A DNA stretch of 64,000 nucleotides from Sphingomonas sp. UBA978 (GCF_002292295.1 NZ_DBBS01000014.1:1-64000), one strand, 5' to 3'; positions 19,219-28,391 are shown, counted from the stretch's first letter. Program-made: numbers and translations. The notes: generated by a model not told the origin, from the sequence alone.

Positions 19219-20121
19219 ATGGCGACGGCGCTTCTCCATGAAGACTGCCGTCCTGGCCGCATCTGCGATCACTATAGCGGCGTGTGCCACGGCACGTTGG
19301 GCGAGTTGTTCCAGGGGCCGTACGATGACGGCGGGGTGACGCAGATCGCAATCATCTCACTGCCGATCCGCCGTTATAGTTGGGCGCATTTCGAGGCGGG
19401 AGTGCCCGGCGATTTGGACGCCGAAACCGCGGACCGTCCGCGCTGCCGGCGCGCCATTGAGCTTTTTCAAGCCCATCACGGACGCGTCATGCCAGAAGGA
19501 CGCTGGAGCTTCGCCAGCGAGTTGCCGCGCGGCAAGGGTATGGCCAGCTCGACGGCCGATATCGTCGCGACGATTCGCTGCCTGGATGCGCTGCACGGGA
19601 CCGACAGCCGCGAGTTGGTGCCCGTCATCCTGCGTGCGATCGAGCGATCCGACAGTGTGTTCCTGACCGAGCACGCTCTCTACCTCAGCGGGGCGCAGCA
19701 ACTGGTGCGATCCCTGCCTGACAATCCCGGTTTCCACGTCTGCTATCTGGACGACGGGGGTACCATCGATACGGAAGCCGTCACGGACCGGCTGCTCGAT
19801 CACTATGACGCACTTCGCAACGACTATGCGCGCATTCTCGATACGATGCTGGAGGCGTTTCAGCGGTGTGACCTGATCGCAATCGCCGCAGCCGCGACGC
19901 GAAGCGCGGCGTTGGCGCAGAAGGTGACGCCCAAACGCGCATTTACCGCCTTGGACGCGGAGCGGGAGCGGTTCGGGGCAGACGGCATCGTCGTCGCTCA
20001 TACCGGCAGCTTGATCGGCTATCTCTTTGCCGATCGCCCCGATCCGCGGCGGCTGGGTGAGCTCGCGGCCTTCTACCGCAGCCTCGGCCATCAATGTTCC
20101 TGCGTAAGGACGGGGTTCTGA
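19219..20121 (+). CDS. GHMP-family kinase resembling PduX L-threonine kinase
   Basis: A 300-residue GHMP kinase. Residues 25-33 (GTLGELFQG) and 103-115 (PRGKGMASSTADI) correspond to the N-terminal substrate loop and the glycine/serine-rich ATP loop of PduX, which makes O-phospho-L-threonine for cobalamin. No cobalamin genes are near. The next gene encodes a PLP enzyme of the O-phosphoserine/cysteine synthase fold. The kinase therefore probably supplies a phosphorylated hydroxy amino acid (Ser, Thr or homoserine; not decidable here) as leaving-group substrate. Its ATG lies one base after the receptor stop. The family is clear; the substrate is inferred. Confidence 0.85.
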   Translation: MATALLHEDCRPGRICDHYSGVCHGTLGELFQGPYDDGGVTQIAIISLPIRRYSWAHFEAGVPGDLDAETADRPRCRRAIELFQAHHGRVMPEGRWSFASELPRGKGMASSTADIVATIRCLDALHGTDSRELVPVILRAIERSDSVFLTEHALYLSGAQQLVRSLPDNPGFHVCYLDDGGTIDTEAVTDRLLDHYDALRNDYARILDTMLEAFQRCDLIAIAAAATRSAALAQKVTPKRAFTALDAERERFGADGIVVAHTGSLIGYLFADRPDPRRLGELAAFYRSLGHQCSCVRTGF

Positions 20122-20123
20122 CG

Positions 20124-21164
20124 ATGATGTTCGATCATATTGCCGACGCCATCAAGGCGCCGGCGCTCATCCGGCTTACGCCGAACCTGTACCTTGCCCG
20201 TTTCGAGACGATGAAGGTCTATTCGACGCTGGTCGCCGTGAAGTCACTGCTCGACCGCGGGCTTGTACGCCCCGGCGATACGCTGCTCGACAGCTCCAGC
20301 GGAATCTACGCCTATGCGTTGGCGCTGGCCTGCCACAAGTTCGGCATGAAGTGCCACATCGTCGGGTCGCAGACGGTCGATCGCACCTTGCTCGTTCAAC
20401 TTCAGATCCTCGGCGCGACGGTCGAGCAGGTGCCGGCGCTGGCGACGCTGAAGCTCGACCAGAGCCGGCGAGTGGAACGGGTCGCGGAGCTACTAGCCGC
20501 GCATCCCGGCACACATTGGATGCAGCAGTATCACGACGACATCCATTATCTGGGCTACGAACCGGTGGCCGCGCATATCGCCGCCATGCTCGACGTACGT
20601 CGGCTGACGCTGGTGGGGTCGGTCGGGTCGGGGTGTTCGACCGGAGGGCTGGTCACAGCGTTACGCCTGCACGACGACGCCGTCGCGATGATTGGCATCC
20701 AGCCATTCGGCAGCGTAACCTTCGGTAGCGAACATGTCGTCGACCCCGGGATCATCATCGCTGGCATCGGCAGTTCGATCCCGTTCCGCAACGTGCGGCA
20801 CGAGCTTTACGATGCGATCCACTGGGTTTCGTTCGACGCCGGCATGGCTGGGGCCGTGGCCCTGCTGCGTGACCATGGCATCTTCGCCGGGTTGTCTAGC
20901 GGTTGCACCTATCTGGTCGGGCTGGAAGAAGCGCGGCGGCACCCCGACCGCGACATCCTGTTAATCGCGCCCGACACCGGTCACCGCTACATCGATGCGG
21001 TATTCGCGCGTCATGCCGAGGCGACACGGCCCGAGACGCTGGCACCCATCAAGATCGAGACGCTGGACGAACTGGCGTTGCCCTGGTCGGCGCTCGCCTG
21101 GAACCGACGGCGGTTCGACGACGTGCGGGGCGCTCCTTTCAAGTTTTCCATGAACGAAGGATAG
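20124..21164 (+). CDS. PLP-dependent beta-replacement enzyme (SbnA / cysteine synthase fold)
   Basis: A 346-residue fold-type II PLP enzyme. Lys31 (ETMKVYS) aligns with the Schiff-base lysine of cysteine synthases, though the usual NPxGSxKDR motif is not conserved. SSSGIYAYALA (58-68) replaces the substrate loop and GSVGSGCSTGG (165-175) binds the PLP phosphate. SbnA, a relative, condenses O-phosphoserine with glutamate in staphyloferrin B synthesis. With the kinase upstream, a similar amine-for-phosphate exchange giving a 2,3-diamino acid derivative is plausible. The start at 20124 (after AAGGACGG and two bases past the kinase stop) is preferred over 20094, which would overlap the kinase. 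No SbnB-like dehydrogenase is present, so the chemistry after replacement differs from SbnA/SbnB. Confidence 0.85.
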   Translation: MMFDHIADAIKAPALIRLTPNLYLARFETMKVYSTLVAVKSLLDRGLVRPGDTLLDSSSGIYAYALALACHKFGMKCHIVGSQTVDRTLLVQLQILGATVEQVPALATLKLDQSRRVERVAELLAAHPGTHWMQQYHDDIHYLGYEPVAAHIAAMLDVRRLTLVGSVGSGCSTGGLVTALRLHDDAVAMIGIQPFGSVTFGSEHVVDPGIIIAGIGSSIPFRNVRHELYDAIHWVSFDAGMAGAVALLRDHGIFAGLSSGCTYLVGLEEARRHPDRDILLIAPDTGHRYIDAVFARHAEATRPETLAPIKIETLDELALPWSALAWNRRRFDDVRGAPFKFSMNEG

Positions 21165-21169
21165 GAACC

Positions 21170-22456
21170 ATGGCGCATCTGTTGATGCTGGAAAGCTGGG
21201 TGGGTGGGACAGGTCGGATATTTCCGCCGGCCATCACCGCGCGCGGGCATCGTTACACGTTCGTGAGTCGTAATCGCGATCACTACCGCGACCCGCATAC
21301 GCGCGAAATCCATCCGGTCATCGATCATGCCGATCATGTGCTGACGACCGAAACGAACGACGTGCCGGCGCTCATAGATTTCCTGCGTGCGCAGCACGCC
21401 ATCCTGCGGTTCGACGGCGTCGTCACCATCTGCGATTATTATATCGACACGGTTGCGCAGGTCGCGCAGGCGCTTGGCCTGCCGCAGGGTTTTTCCTCGA
21501 ACGTGGCCGCCGAACGGCGCAAGCACTGGGTGCGCGGGGCGATCGATCGCGCCGGACTGCCCAATCCGCGCTTCGGTGCGGCGCATTCGTGGGAGGAAGC
21601 GGTCTCGATTGCCGGGGGAATCGGCTATCCGCTGATCCTCAAGCCGTCTGACCTTGCATCCAGTGCGTTCGTTCGGCTGGTGCGCGACGAAGCCGAATTG
21701 CGCGCCGCGTTCGACGCGCTGGCCGCGTTTTCGCGCAACTTCCGCGATCAGGCGCGCGAGCCGTTGTGGCTGATCGAGGCGTTCATGGAGGGCGAGGAAG
21801 TCAGTGTGGAGGCCGTGACCTTCGCGGGCGAGACGACGATCCTTGGCATCACCGACAAGAGCGTCACGGGCTTTCCGCACTTCATCGAGGACGGACACAT
21901 GTTTCCCGCGGGGCTCGACGACGTGACGAGCGCGGCAGTCACCGCGCTCGTCTGCGATGTATTGAAGGCGGTAGGGCACGATCACGGAATCAGTCATACC
22001 GAGGTCAAGTTGACGCCGGACGGCCCGCGCATCGTCGAAATCAATCCGCGTCCCGGCGGCAATTATATCGTCGAGCTTGTTGAGCGTGTTACCGGTATCG
22101 ATCTACTGGCGGTACAGATTGATCTCGCACTTGGCCGGCGGCCCAACCTGACCCGCCAGCGTAATGATGTCGGAAGCGCCGCGATCAAATTCCTGGTGCC
22201 GCCACGCGCGGGTACGATCGAGGCAATCGATCGGCGCGAGACGCTGGACTCGGATCCCGCGATCGCGCGCCATGCGGTGCCACCAATCGCCGGGATCGAA
22301 GTGCCGGCGGCGATCGACAACGGCTGCTACCTCGGTCACGTCGTGGCGGTCGATCCTACTGGAGGCGATGCGCGCCGGCTGGCAGAAGCGGCCGTCGCTC
22401 GCCTTGACCTGCGCTACGCCGATGCGGCAGCACCGCGACCGGGAGTTGCCGCATGA
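21170..22456 (+). CDS. ATP-grasp carboxylate-amine ligase
   Basis: A 428-residue ATP-grasp enzyme. YPLILKPSDLASS (153-165) is the nucleotide-binding lysine strand, LIEAFMEGEEVSVEA (201-215) the central block, and EINPRPGGNY (290-299) the metal-binding loop. The C-terminal domain resembles amino-acid ligases such as BacD/DdaF that form acyl-phosphates and then amides. It starts after TAGGAACC and overlaps the next gene by ATGA. In this operon it most likely joins the diamino-acid product of the PLP enzyme to a carboxylate to make the metal ligand. The substrates are unknown. Confidence 0.88.
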   Translation: MAHLLMLESWVGGTGRIFPPAITARGHRYTFVSRNRDHYRDPHTREIHPVIDHADHVLTTETNDVPALIDFLRAQHAILRFDGVVTICDYYIDTVAQVAQALGLPQGFSSNVAAERRKHWVRGAIDRAGLPNPRFGAAHSWEEAVSIAGGIGYPLILKPSDLASSAFVRLVRDEAELRAAFDALAAFSRNFRDQAREPLWLIEAFMEGEEVSVEAVTFAGETTILGITDKSVTGFPHFIEDGHMFPAGLDDVTSAAVTALVCDVLKAVGHDHGISHTEVKLTPDGPRIVEINPRPGGNYIVELVERVTGIDLLAVQIDLALGRRPNLTRQRNDVGSAAIKFLVPPRAGTIEAIDRRETLDSDPAIARHAVPPIAGIEVPAAIDNGCYLGHVVAVDPTGGDARRLAEAAVARLDLRYADAAAPRPGVAA

Positions 22457-23280
22457 CTGCCTCGTTCGAGCCGGCAACCGTCGATGCACTGATCCAGGCG
22501 GTGCTCGGCGGCGCCTTCGGCGCCGACCCGGCCGCCGTGCCGGTCATCGGCGTCTTCTGGGTAGCGCAGAGCACGCGTTTCCCCGGCACCAGTCAGACCT
22601 ATCGTAACTATTACCTGCTGCTTCGCGCCGGTGCCCATTTCGGAGCGTGCTGTGTCGAGCGGAACCAGTTCGACGCGAGCATCGCCGACGAGTTGGCGGG
22701 ATCGACGATCGCCGATCTGCTTCACGATGCGCGCCTTCCGGTTCGTATCGCAGCGCTGGACGCATATCTCGCTGGTCAGCGACCGCACGACGCCGACGGA
22801 CGTGCCCAACGTGTCATGTTGCCCTTCGGCGATCCACCTACGCGTGCCGTCGCCCGCGACGAGGCGATCGTGCAGCTTCTTCGGATTGCGCCCGGCACGA
22901 AGGTCGGGCTGATCGGTGTCGTCAATCCGCTGGTCGCAGCGATCAAGGCGCAAGGTGGCGTCTGTCTGCCGTGCGACTTCAACATGGAGCGGACGCAGGA
23001 CGGGCAGCCCGTCGTTGCCGACATGACCGGGGTGCTGGAAGAGGCGGACATGCTGCTCGTGACCGGGATGACGCTGGGCAACGGTTCGTTCGACAGGATC
23101 GTCGACACGGCACGTCGGCGCGACGTTCCTCTGGTCGCCTATGCGCAGACGGGCAGCGCGATCCTTCCGCAATTTCTGGGCCATGGGCTGACCGCCCTGT
23201 CCAGCGAGCCGTTCCCCTTCTCGCAGTTCAGCGGTGATCCGACGCCCATTTACCTCTACCGGCACGATCATGGCGGCTGA
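22453..23280 (+). CDS. DUF364 / Rossmann-like protein (putative heavy-metal chelation family)
   Basis: A 275-residue protein whose C-terminal half (LIGVVNPLVAAIKAQGG, 153-169; EEADMLLVTGMTLGNGSF, 196-213) matches the DUF364/PF04016 fold. That family is named for putative heavy-metal chelation but lacks a defined reaction. The N-terminal half has a DUF4213-like feel (NYYLLLRAGAHFGACCVE) and cysteines at about 66, 67, 171 and 174. It overlaps the ATP-grasp gene (ATGA), and the exporter start lies inside its last codons. It could load or check metal, or act as an unrecognised dehydrogenase or ligase in maturation of the product. This is the least understood component of the set. Confidence 0.75.
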   Translation: MTASFEPATVDALIQAVLGGAFGADPAAVPVIGVFWVAQSTRFPGTSQTYRNYYLLLRAGAHFGACCVERNQFDASIADELAGSTIADLLHDARLPVRIAALDAYLAGQRPHDADGRAQRVMLPFGDPPTRAVARDEAIVQLLRIAPGTKVGLIGVVNPLVAAIKAQGGVCLPCDFNMERTQDGQPVVADMTGVLEEADMLLVTGMTLGNGSFDRIVDTARRRDVPLVAYAQTGSAILPQFLGHGLTALSSEPFPFSQFSGDPTPIYLYRHDHGG

Positions 23281-24493
23281 CGCGGCTTCGTTGGACGAGC
23301 GCGCCAGACGGCGGGCGCTCAACGCTCTTCTCGTCTACACGTTCTTCATGGTGGCAGGGTTCACCATGGTGATGCCGCTCGTCGCGGTTCACTTCGTCGA
23401 TCGTATAGGCCTGACCGCGGCAGCGATCGGTGCGGCACTCGCGATTCGGCAGATCACGCAGCAGGGGCTTGCCGTCTTCGGCGGCGCGCTGGCGGACCGG
23501 ATCGGCAACCGCCCGATGATCGTCGCGGGCGTGTTGCTGCGCGCCCTCGGCTTCACGGCGCTCGGCTTCGCCACAGATATGCCGACGTTGTTCGTCGCGA
23601 TGCTCGTCTCCGCTCTCGGCGGCGCCTTGTTCGAGGCGCCGTATCAGGCCGCTATCGCCAGTCTGACGACGGACGACGACCGAGCACGCTATTACTCGAT
23701 CAGCAACACGATCAGTGGGATTGCCACGACCGGCGGGCCGTTGCTGGGGGTGGCGCTGTTGCGGTTCGATTTCCGGATCGTCTGCTTTGCGGCGGCGGCA
23801 TGTTTCGGTCTCAATGCCGCCGTTGCCTTGCTGCTTCCGCGCCTGCCCGTCCCAGCGGAGGCGCCGCGTCTAGCTCAGGGCTTCCGGCTGGTGTTGCGCA
23901 ACCGTCCGTTCGTACTGCTGACGTTGATCATGATGGGCTACTGGTTCGTTTCGGTCCAGATCAACATCACGTTTCCGCTGCTCGTCGTCCGGCTGACCGG
24001 CTCGGAAGACGGCATCGGCGTAATGTTCGCGTTATCCGCCGCAATGACGATCCTGCTGCAATATCCTGCGACGCGCTGGCTCGAACTGCGCTTGGCGACC
24101 GAGCAGATTCTGACTGTGGGCGTGGTTCTTATGGCAGTCGGCATGTTGGTGATCGCGTTCGTCGGCAGCTTTCCCACCTTTCTTGCCGCGGTGGCCGTAT
24201 TTTCCCTCGGCACTCTTCTCACGCGCCCGACGCAGCAGGCCATCACCGCCGGCCTCGCCGACAGGAATGCGTTGGGCACGTTTCTCGGCTTCAACTCGCT
24301 GGCCTTGGCCATCGGCGGCGGCATGGGAAATTTTCTCGGCGGTTGGATGTTCGATACCGCCGGCCGGATGGCAACCCCGATGCTGCCCTGGCTGGTCTTT
24401 GCGATCGTCGCCCTCTTCACCAGTCTCGCGCTGCGTGCGCTTCTTGGCCGAAGAATGCTTGCGGCTTCGGTTAGCAGTACCTCCGGCGGCTAG
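23270..24493 (+). CDS. MFS transporter, DHA1-like efflux permease
   Basis: A 407-residue major facilitator protein with about 12 hydrophobic helices starting at LLVYTFFMVAGFTMVMPLV. The loop 2-3 motif GGALADRIGNRPMI is the signature of the superfamily. It resembles MdtH-type proton-driven drug exporters. The start at 23270 lies within the DUF364 gene, 11 bases before its stop, and gives a normal N-terminus; the earlier 23234 ATG adds residues unlike the family. As the last gene of the operon it most probably exports the newly made small molecule, as MFS proteins do in many siderophore clusters. Confidence 0.88.
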   Translation: MAADAASLDERARRRALNALLVYTFFMVAGFTMVMPLVAVHFVDRIGLTAAAIGAALAIRQITQQGLAVFGGALADRIGNRPMIVAGVLLRALGFTALGFATDMPTLFVAMLVSALGGALFEAPYQAAIASLTTDDDRARYYSISNTISGIATTGGPLLGVALLRFDFRIVCFAAAACFGLNAAVALLLPRLPVPAEAPRLAQGFRLVLRNRPFVLLTLIMMGYWFVSVQINITFPLLVVRLTGSEDGIGVMFALSAAMTILLQYPATRWLELRLATEQILTVGVVLMAVGMLVIAFVGSFPTFLAAVAVFSLGTLLTRPTQQAITAGLADRNALGTFLGFNSLALAIGGGMGNFLGGWMFDTAGRMATPMLPWLVFAIVALFTSLALRALLGRRMLAASVSSTSGG

Positions 24494-24878
24494 AATCCGC
24501 TTGGGGCGCGAGGCTGCCCGCCGCTGGTGAGTTCGGCGCTGTCTTGCGGTTGGCTGTGCGCGGTCCGGTTGATCGAGTATCTCGTCCTCATTATCGGCAC
24601 ATCCTGATCGACATCGCGCTGATCGATGTCGTCGACGGACAGGCCCGCGTGGTGACTCGGGTCGGGCCAGTGTTGAACAGTAGTCTGACCGCGGCTAAGC
24701 TGGTCGAGAGGACAGGGTACAAGGCCGTTGCGACGGGTATCGCGGTTAAACCCAGTTCCAGCACTTCTCACCATGTCTGCGGTCATAGTGGGATGCTACG
24801 GGGGGGGCTGCAAAAACTGCGTGAGAATATACACGCAATAACGATGACCTATGATACGAAGAACGATGATTGTGGTTA
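24494..24878. other. Intergenic segment, no recognised gene
   Basis: 385 bases follow the MFS gene. Both strands have open frames (24490-24786 minus; 24544-25083 plus), but neither encodes a recognisable domain and codon use is unconvincing. A GACATC...GATGTC dyad lies near 24611-24635. The part from 24800 is more AT-rich. It is probably eroded DNA at the right end of the integrated element. Confidence 0.5.
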
Positions 24879-24892
24879 CTGTCCCCGCAACC
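24879..24892. repeat. Putative attachment-site core, right copy (14 bp)
   Basis: CTGTCCCCGCAACC repeats bases 8-21 exactly and in the same orientation, preceded by GGTTA where the tRNA has GGTTCAAATC. Chance recurrence of 14 bases in this interval is unlikely. On the minus strand it is read as VAGT, next to a second recombinase C-terminus. It marks the likely right boundary of the 1-24.9 kb element. Confidence 0.6.
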
Positions 24893-24897
24893 GAACA

Positions 24898-25070
24898 TCA
24901 TTGACACCCAAGCCCCGTAGCACCCGCTCCGGGGCTTTCGGCGTTTCTCGCCTCTTTCCTCTCCCGCGCACTCACCCATGCGAGGATGGCGCGGAATTCG
25001 CCGTGCAGCGGCACATGCACCTCGCCTCGCTTCGCGCCGGGCGTCAGCGTTACCCGGCCGATATTCCCGT
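24898..25070 (-). pseudogene. Serine recombinase C-terminal remnant (second copy, unlike the first)
   Basis: The minus strand reads IGRVTLTPGAKRGEV, then LHGEFRAILAWV, AESPGAGATGLG, a stop at 24898-24900, and directly afterwards SVAGT over the att core. The first part resembles the C-terminal strand-helix region of large serine recombinases (a -TP- motif followed by LHG.. AILA). Everything N-terminal of about 25070 is gone. It is a different recombinase from the one at 1-1439 but ends at the same core sequence. This supports two elements having used this site. Confidence 0.55.
24910..24940. terminator. Hairpin AAGCCCC...GGGGCTT
   Basis: Seven-base arms (24910-24916 and 24931-24937) with a 14-base loop are followed by TCGG on the plus strand. 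The hairpin lies between the plus-strand operon and minus-strand genes. It also falls inside the end of the recombinase remnant, so terminator function is only suggested. Confidence 0.4.
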
Positions 25071-25281
25071 TGATGGGACATGAGGACACGAAAGCTACCT
25101 TAGCCGCAACATGAACCGGGGAGCAGGTCATCTTGCAGGGCGCATCATCCGACTGAGGCGGCCTTCTCCCGCTGACGATGAGGCGGAAAAACGCTGGCGT
25201 CGCACACGACCAGTGTCGCGGCATGCGAACTATTGCGACGCACGCTCCACACGCCGGGTTCGGTATCACCCAAAGCCCCCC

Positions 25282-26877
25282 TCAGCGTACCACCGCATCC
25301 ATCAACCCGTCACGCACCAGTCTGTCCCGAAGCGATCCGAGGTGATCCGCATAACGCCGCCACGCCCCGATGCCGTCGGCATTGATCCGGCGCCGGACCT
25401 GCGTCGCGCTGGCGGTCATCACCGCGCCCGTCGCCTCGTGGGGGCGCAGGCATGCGGCCTCGAAGGGCAGGCCGCATGCGTCGAGCAGGCGGCGGATGTG
25501 CGGTTCGGGATCGGCGATCAACGCCTCCAGCGATACGCGGATCAGCCCGATCTCCGGAATGCCGCCCCAATGCTCCATCAACGCGCGATGGTGGCGGTAA
25601 TGGTCGGCCAGGTCGTCCTGCGCATAGGACCAGCTGTGGCTCCCCGCGAACAGCCGTTTGTAGGCGCCGAACAGCGCATCCATCGGATCGCGCTCCAGTG
25701 CGACGATCGCCGCATCGGGAAAGGCGCGCCGGATCAGGCCGACATAGTGGATGTTCTGCGTCCGCTTGTCGATGGTGACCGTCCGCCCGCCGTCGAACGG
25801 TGCCATCTCGCGCGTGTAACAGGTCGCGATGGCGGCCGGCGGCACCGTGACGGCTGCGGCGACGACGCGCGCATCGAGCAGCGGCGCATCGGCGCAATTC
25901 GCCAGCCGCCCCACCGCGATCGCGAACGCCTTGGGTTCGCCCATGGCATGGACCTGGCTGTGCGCCGCCAGGATCCGCTCGACCAGCGTCGTTCCCGAAC
26001 GCGGCAGGCCGACGATGAAGATCCGTCGCGGTCCTTCGCGCCGTACCGCATCGGGCGCGGCAAAGGCGGCGGCAGGACAGTGCGTCCGCCACGCGGCGAT
26101 CGTCGCGGCCTCCTCGTCGCGCGACCAGGGCTCCAGCCGTCGCATGATCGCCGCACCGCGTTGCAGGCAGTTCCAGGCGGCGTCGGTGTCGCCGATGTCG
26201 TCATATTCCTTGAACAAGGCATAAGCGACGCGTGCGGCCTCGGCCGGGCTGCGGCAGGCGACCTGTTCGAGCGCGGCGACGTGATTGTCGCTCGCGGTCC
26301 AGCGGCGCAGATGCGACAGGCGGTGGCTAGCCGCGACGAAGCGCCCGCCCGACACGGCGATGGCGCGCTCCAACGCCATCTGCGCGCCGGTCCGGTCGCC
26401 GACATATTCGCGGATGCTACCCAGATTGTAACAGGCGTCGGCGTCGTCCGGCACGGCCGCGCAGGCCCGCTCGGCAAGCGGCAAGGCCTCTGCGGGCAAT
26501 CCGGCATGGGTCAGCGTGAAGCCCGCCAGCACGAGGTCGCGGGGATCGCTCATCCCCGCCGTCACCGCCGCACGCACGCTGCGCACGGCATCCGCCAGCC
26601 GTCCTTCCTCGACGAGAGGCCGCGCCCGCTGCGCCAGAAAGCGCGCCTCGACGGGGGATCGTGCCGGGGCCTGCCGCGCGCCGCAGGCGAACGCGCGTTC
26701 CGCGTCCACCATCCGCCCGGCGGCCATCGCGGCCTGCGCATAGAGCCACCAGCCATCCATGTCGTCCGGCGACCGGTCGGTCACCCCCTTGGCCAGCCGC
26801 ATCGCCGTCGTCGCATCGCCCCGTCGCATCGCATCCGCGGCGGCGACCAGCGGTCGGGCAGGGCCGGTCCGCGTCAT
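25282..26877 (-). CDS. TPR-sulfotransferase family protein
   Basis: A 531-residue protein starting at ATG 26877, which overlaps the halogenase stop (ATGA). Residues ~10-250 form tetratricopeptide-like helices (for example DDADACYNLGSIREYVGD). Residues ~285 onward are a sulfotransferase-like domain with the PAPS 5'-phosphosulfate loop FIVGLPRSGTTLVERIL (287-303). A candidate 3'-phosphate contact is in VALERDPMDALFGAYKRL. TPR-sulfotransferase fusions are common in alphaproteobacteria, mostly uncharacterised. No signal peptide is evident. Coupling with the halogenase suggests both act on the same, unknown metabolite. Confidence 0.82.
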   Translation of the reverse strand: MTRTGPARPLVAAADAMRRGDATTAMRLAKGVTDRSPDDMDGWWLYAQAAMAAGRMVDAERAFACGARQAPARSPVEARFLAQRARPLVEEGRLADAVRSVRAAVTAGMSDPRDLVLAGFTLTHAGLPAEALPLAERACAAVPDDADACYNLGSIREYVGDRTGAQMALERAIAVSGGRFVAASHRLSHLRRWTASDNHVAALEQVACRSPAEAARVAYALFKEYDDIGDTDAAWNCLQRGAAIMRRLEPWSRDEEAATIAAWRTHCPAAAFAAPDAVRREGPRRIFIVGLPRSGTTLVERILAAHSQVHAMGEPKAFAIAVGRLANCADAPLLDARVVAAAVTVPPAAIATCYTREMAPFDGGRTVTIDKRTQNIHYVGLIRRAFPDAAIVALERDPMDALFGAYKRLFAGSHSWSYAQDDLADHYRHHRALMEHWGGIPEIGLIRVSLEALIADPEPHIRRLLDACGLPFEAACLRPHEATGAVMTASATQVRRRINADGIGAWRRYADHLGSLRDRLVRDGLMDAVVR

Positions 26878-28391
26878 GCCGGGACCGGCGCGGCGCAATG
26901 CGCGCGGATATAGGCTTCGTGGGTCGGCATGCGTTCCGCGACCTGTCGTATGCCGGTGCGGATGCTCGCCAGATGGCGGGTCAGCGCGTCGTCGTCGATA
27001 CCGTCCGCCAGCGGATCGTGATCGTCGGGCACGATCCCCTGACCCAGCATCACGCTGAACCAGCTGGCTTCCTTGAACTGATCGAACTCGCCGGGCGCGA
27101 TCCGTGCCGTCGTCCGGAACGATTCCATCATCCGCTCCAGCCGTTCGGGGAGCGCCAGCGCCCGGCAATAGCGCCACAGTGGCTCCTCGCGCGCGCCCGA
27201 CAGGCGATAATGGAGGACCAGGAAATCCTTGATCGTATCGAACTGCAGGTCGAGCTGGCGATTGAACTCGGCCACCGTGCAAGGATCGGGCGTCCGGCGC
27301 GGGAAATGGCCGATGATCTTGTTGAGCGAGTTGAGGATGACGTGGATCGTCGTCGCCTCCAGCGGCTCCAGAAAGCCTGCCGACAGGCCGACCGCGATGA
27401 CGTTCTTGTTCCAGATCTGTCTCGCGCGCCCCGTCCGGAATGTAATCATTCGGGGCTCCGCTAGCGGTGCTCCGTCCAGGTTGCGCATCAGCACGTCGCG
27501 CGCTTCGTCCTCGCTCATGAATGCGCTGCAAAAGACATGGCCGTTGCCCGTGCGATGCTGCAGCGGGATGCGCCACTGCCAGCCTGCAGGCCGCGCGGTG
27601 CACCGGGTGGACGGATCGATCTCGGCGGTTGCCGCGCAGGGGACCGCCCAGGCACGATCGCACGGCAGCAGGTCGGACAGGTCGATCGTTCCGGTGTTCA
27701 GCACGCCCTGAATCAGCAACGCGCGAAAACCGGTGCAGTCGAGGAACAGGTCGCCCTCGACGACGTCGCCGCGATGGGTGTGGAGCGCCACGATGTGACC
27801 GGTTTCGGGATCCTGATCGGCCCGCTCGATGATCCCTTCGATCCGCCGGACCCCCATCGCTTCGGCCAGGGAACGTAGATACCGGGCGTAGCGCCCGGCA
27901 TCCAGATGATAGGCATAGCTGAGCGTCTTGAGCGGCGAGCCGGGCGGCGCACGATCCGGGCGGTCGAACCGGCGCATCCGCGCGGCGACCGAGGTCATGC
28001 AATAATCCTCGAACGACGTGACCAGCCCCCGGCGCCGCGCCTTGACCCATAGATGCTGGAATCCGACCCCGCGAAGCGGCGCGCCGTACCGGCCGAAGGG
28101 GTGGTAGTAGCGGCTGCCCGCGCCGGTCCAGTCGCGAAAGTCGATGCCCAGCTTGAACGTCGCCTGGCTCGCGCGGACGAAGGCGTCCTCCTCGATCCCC
28201 AGAACATTGTTCAGCCAGTGGATACCCGCGATCGTCGCTTCGCCGACACCGATAATACCAATATCATCCGACTCGACCAATTGGATCGTACAGCCCTGGT
28301 GCTGCAGGACTTTCGCCAGCACCGCGGCGGACATCCATCCGGCCGCGCCGCCCCCGGCGATGACGATCCTGCGTACGGCTTCTCCCGCCAT
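26874..28391 (-). CDS. Flavin-dependent halogenase, tryptophan halogenase family
   Basis: A 505-residue flavoprotein. GGGAAGW (13-19) is the FAD-binding loop, Lys80 (QATFKLGID) aligns with the catalytic lysine of PrnA, WQWRIP (271-276) is the halogenase WxWxIP motif, and Glu345 (LEPLEATT) aligns with the second catalytic residue. All hallmarks of an active FADH2-dependent halogenase are therefore present. It needs a flavin reductase, and none is in the window. Relatives such as BrvH sit beside TonB receptors in related bacteria and prefer free aromatic substrates; the substrate here is unknown. GGGAGG lies upstream of the ATG. It is divergent from the TonB receptor at 28632. Confidence 0.9.
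   Translation of the reverse strand: MAGEAVRRIVIAGGGAAGWMSAAVLAKVLQHQGCTIQLVESDDIGIIGVGEATIAGIHWLNNVLGIEEDAFVRASQATFKLGIDFRDWTGAGSRYYHPFGRYGAPLRGVGFQHLWVKARRRGLVTSFEDYCMTSVAARMRRFDRPDRAPPGSPLKTLSYAYHLDAGRYARYLRSLAEAMGVRRIEGIIERADQDPETGHIVALHTHRGDVVEGDLFLDCTGFRALLIQGVLNTGTIDLSDLLPCDRAWAVPCAATAEIDPSTRCTARPAGWQWRIPLQHRTGNGHVFCSAFMSEDEARDVLMRNLDGAPLAEPRMITFRTGRARQIWNKNVIAVGLSAGFLEPLEATTIHVILNSLNKIIGHFPRRTPDPCTVAEFNRQLDLQFDTIKDFLVLHYRLSGAREEPLWRYCRALALPERLERMMESFRTTARIAPGEFDQFKEASWFSVMLGQGIVPDDHDPLADGIDDDALTRHLASIRTGIRQVAERMPTHEAYIRAHCAAPVPA

Noticed and set aside
19219..20121. Cobalamin (PduX) function for the GHMP kinase
   Set aside because: No cobD, cob/cbi or pdu genes are nearby. The operon context is metallophore-like, so only family similarity is claimed.
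24544..25083. 179-codon plus-strand frame between the MFS gene and the recombinase remnant
   Set aside because: No recognisable domain; it crosses the att copy and runs antisense to the recombinase remnant, so it is probably chance.
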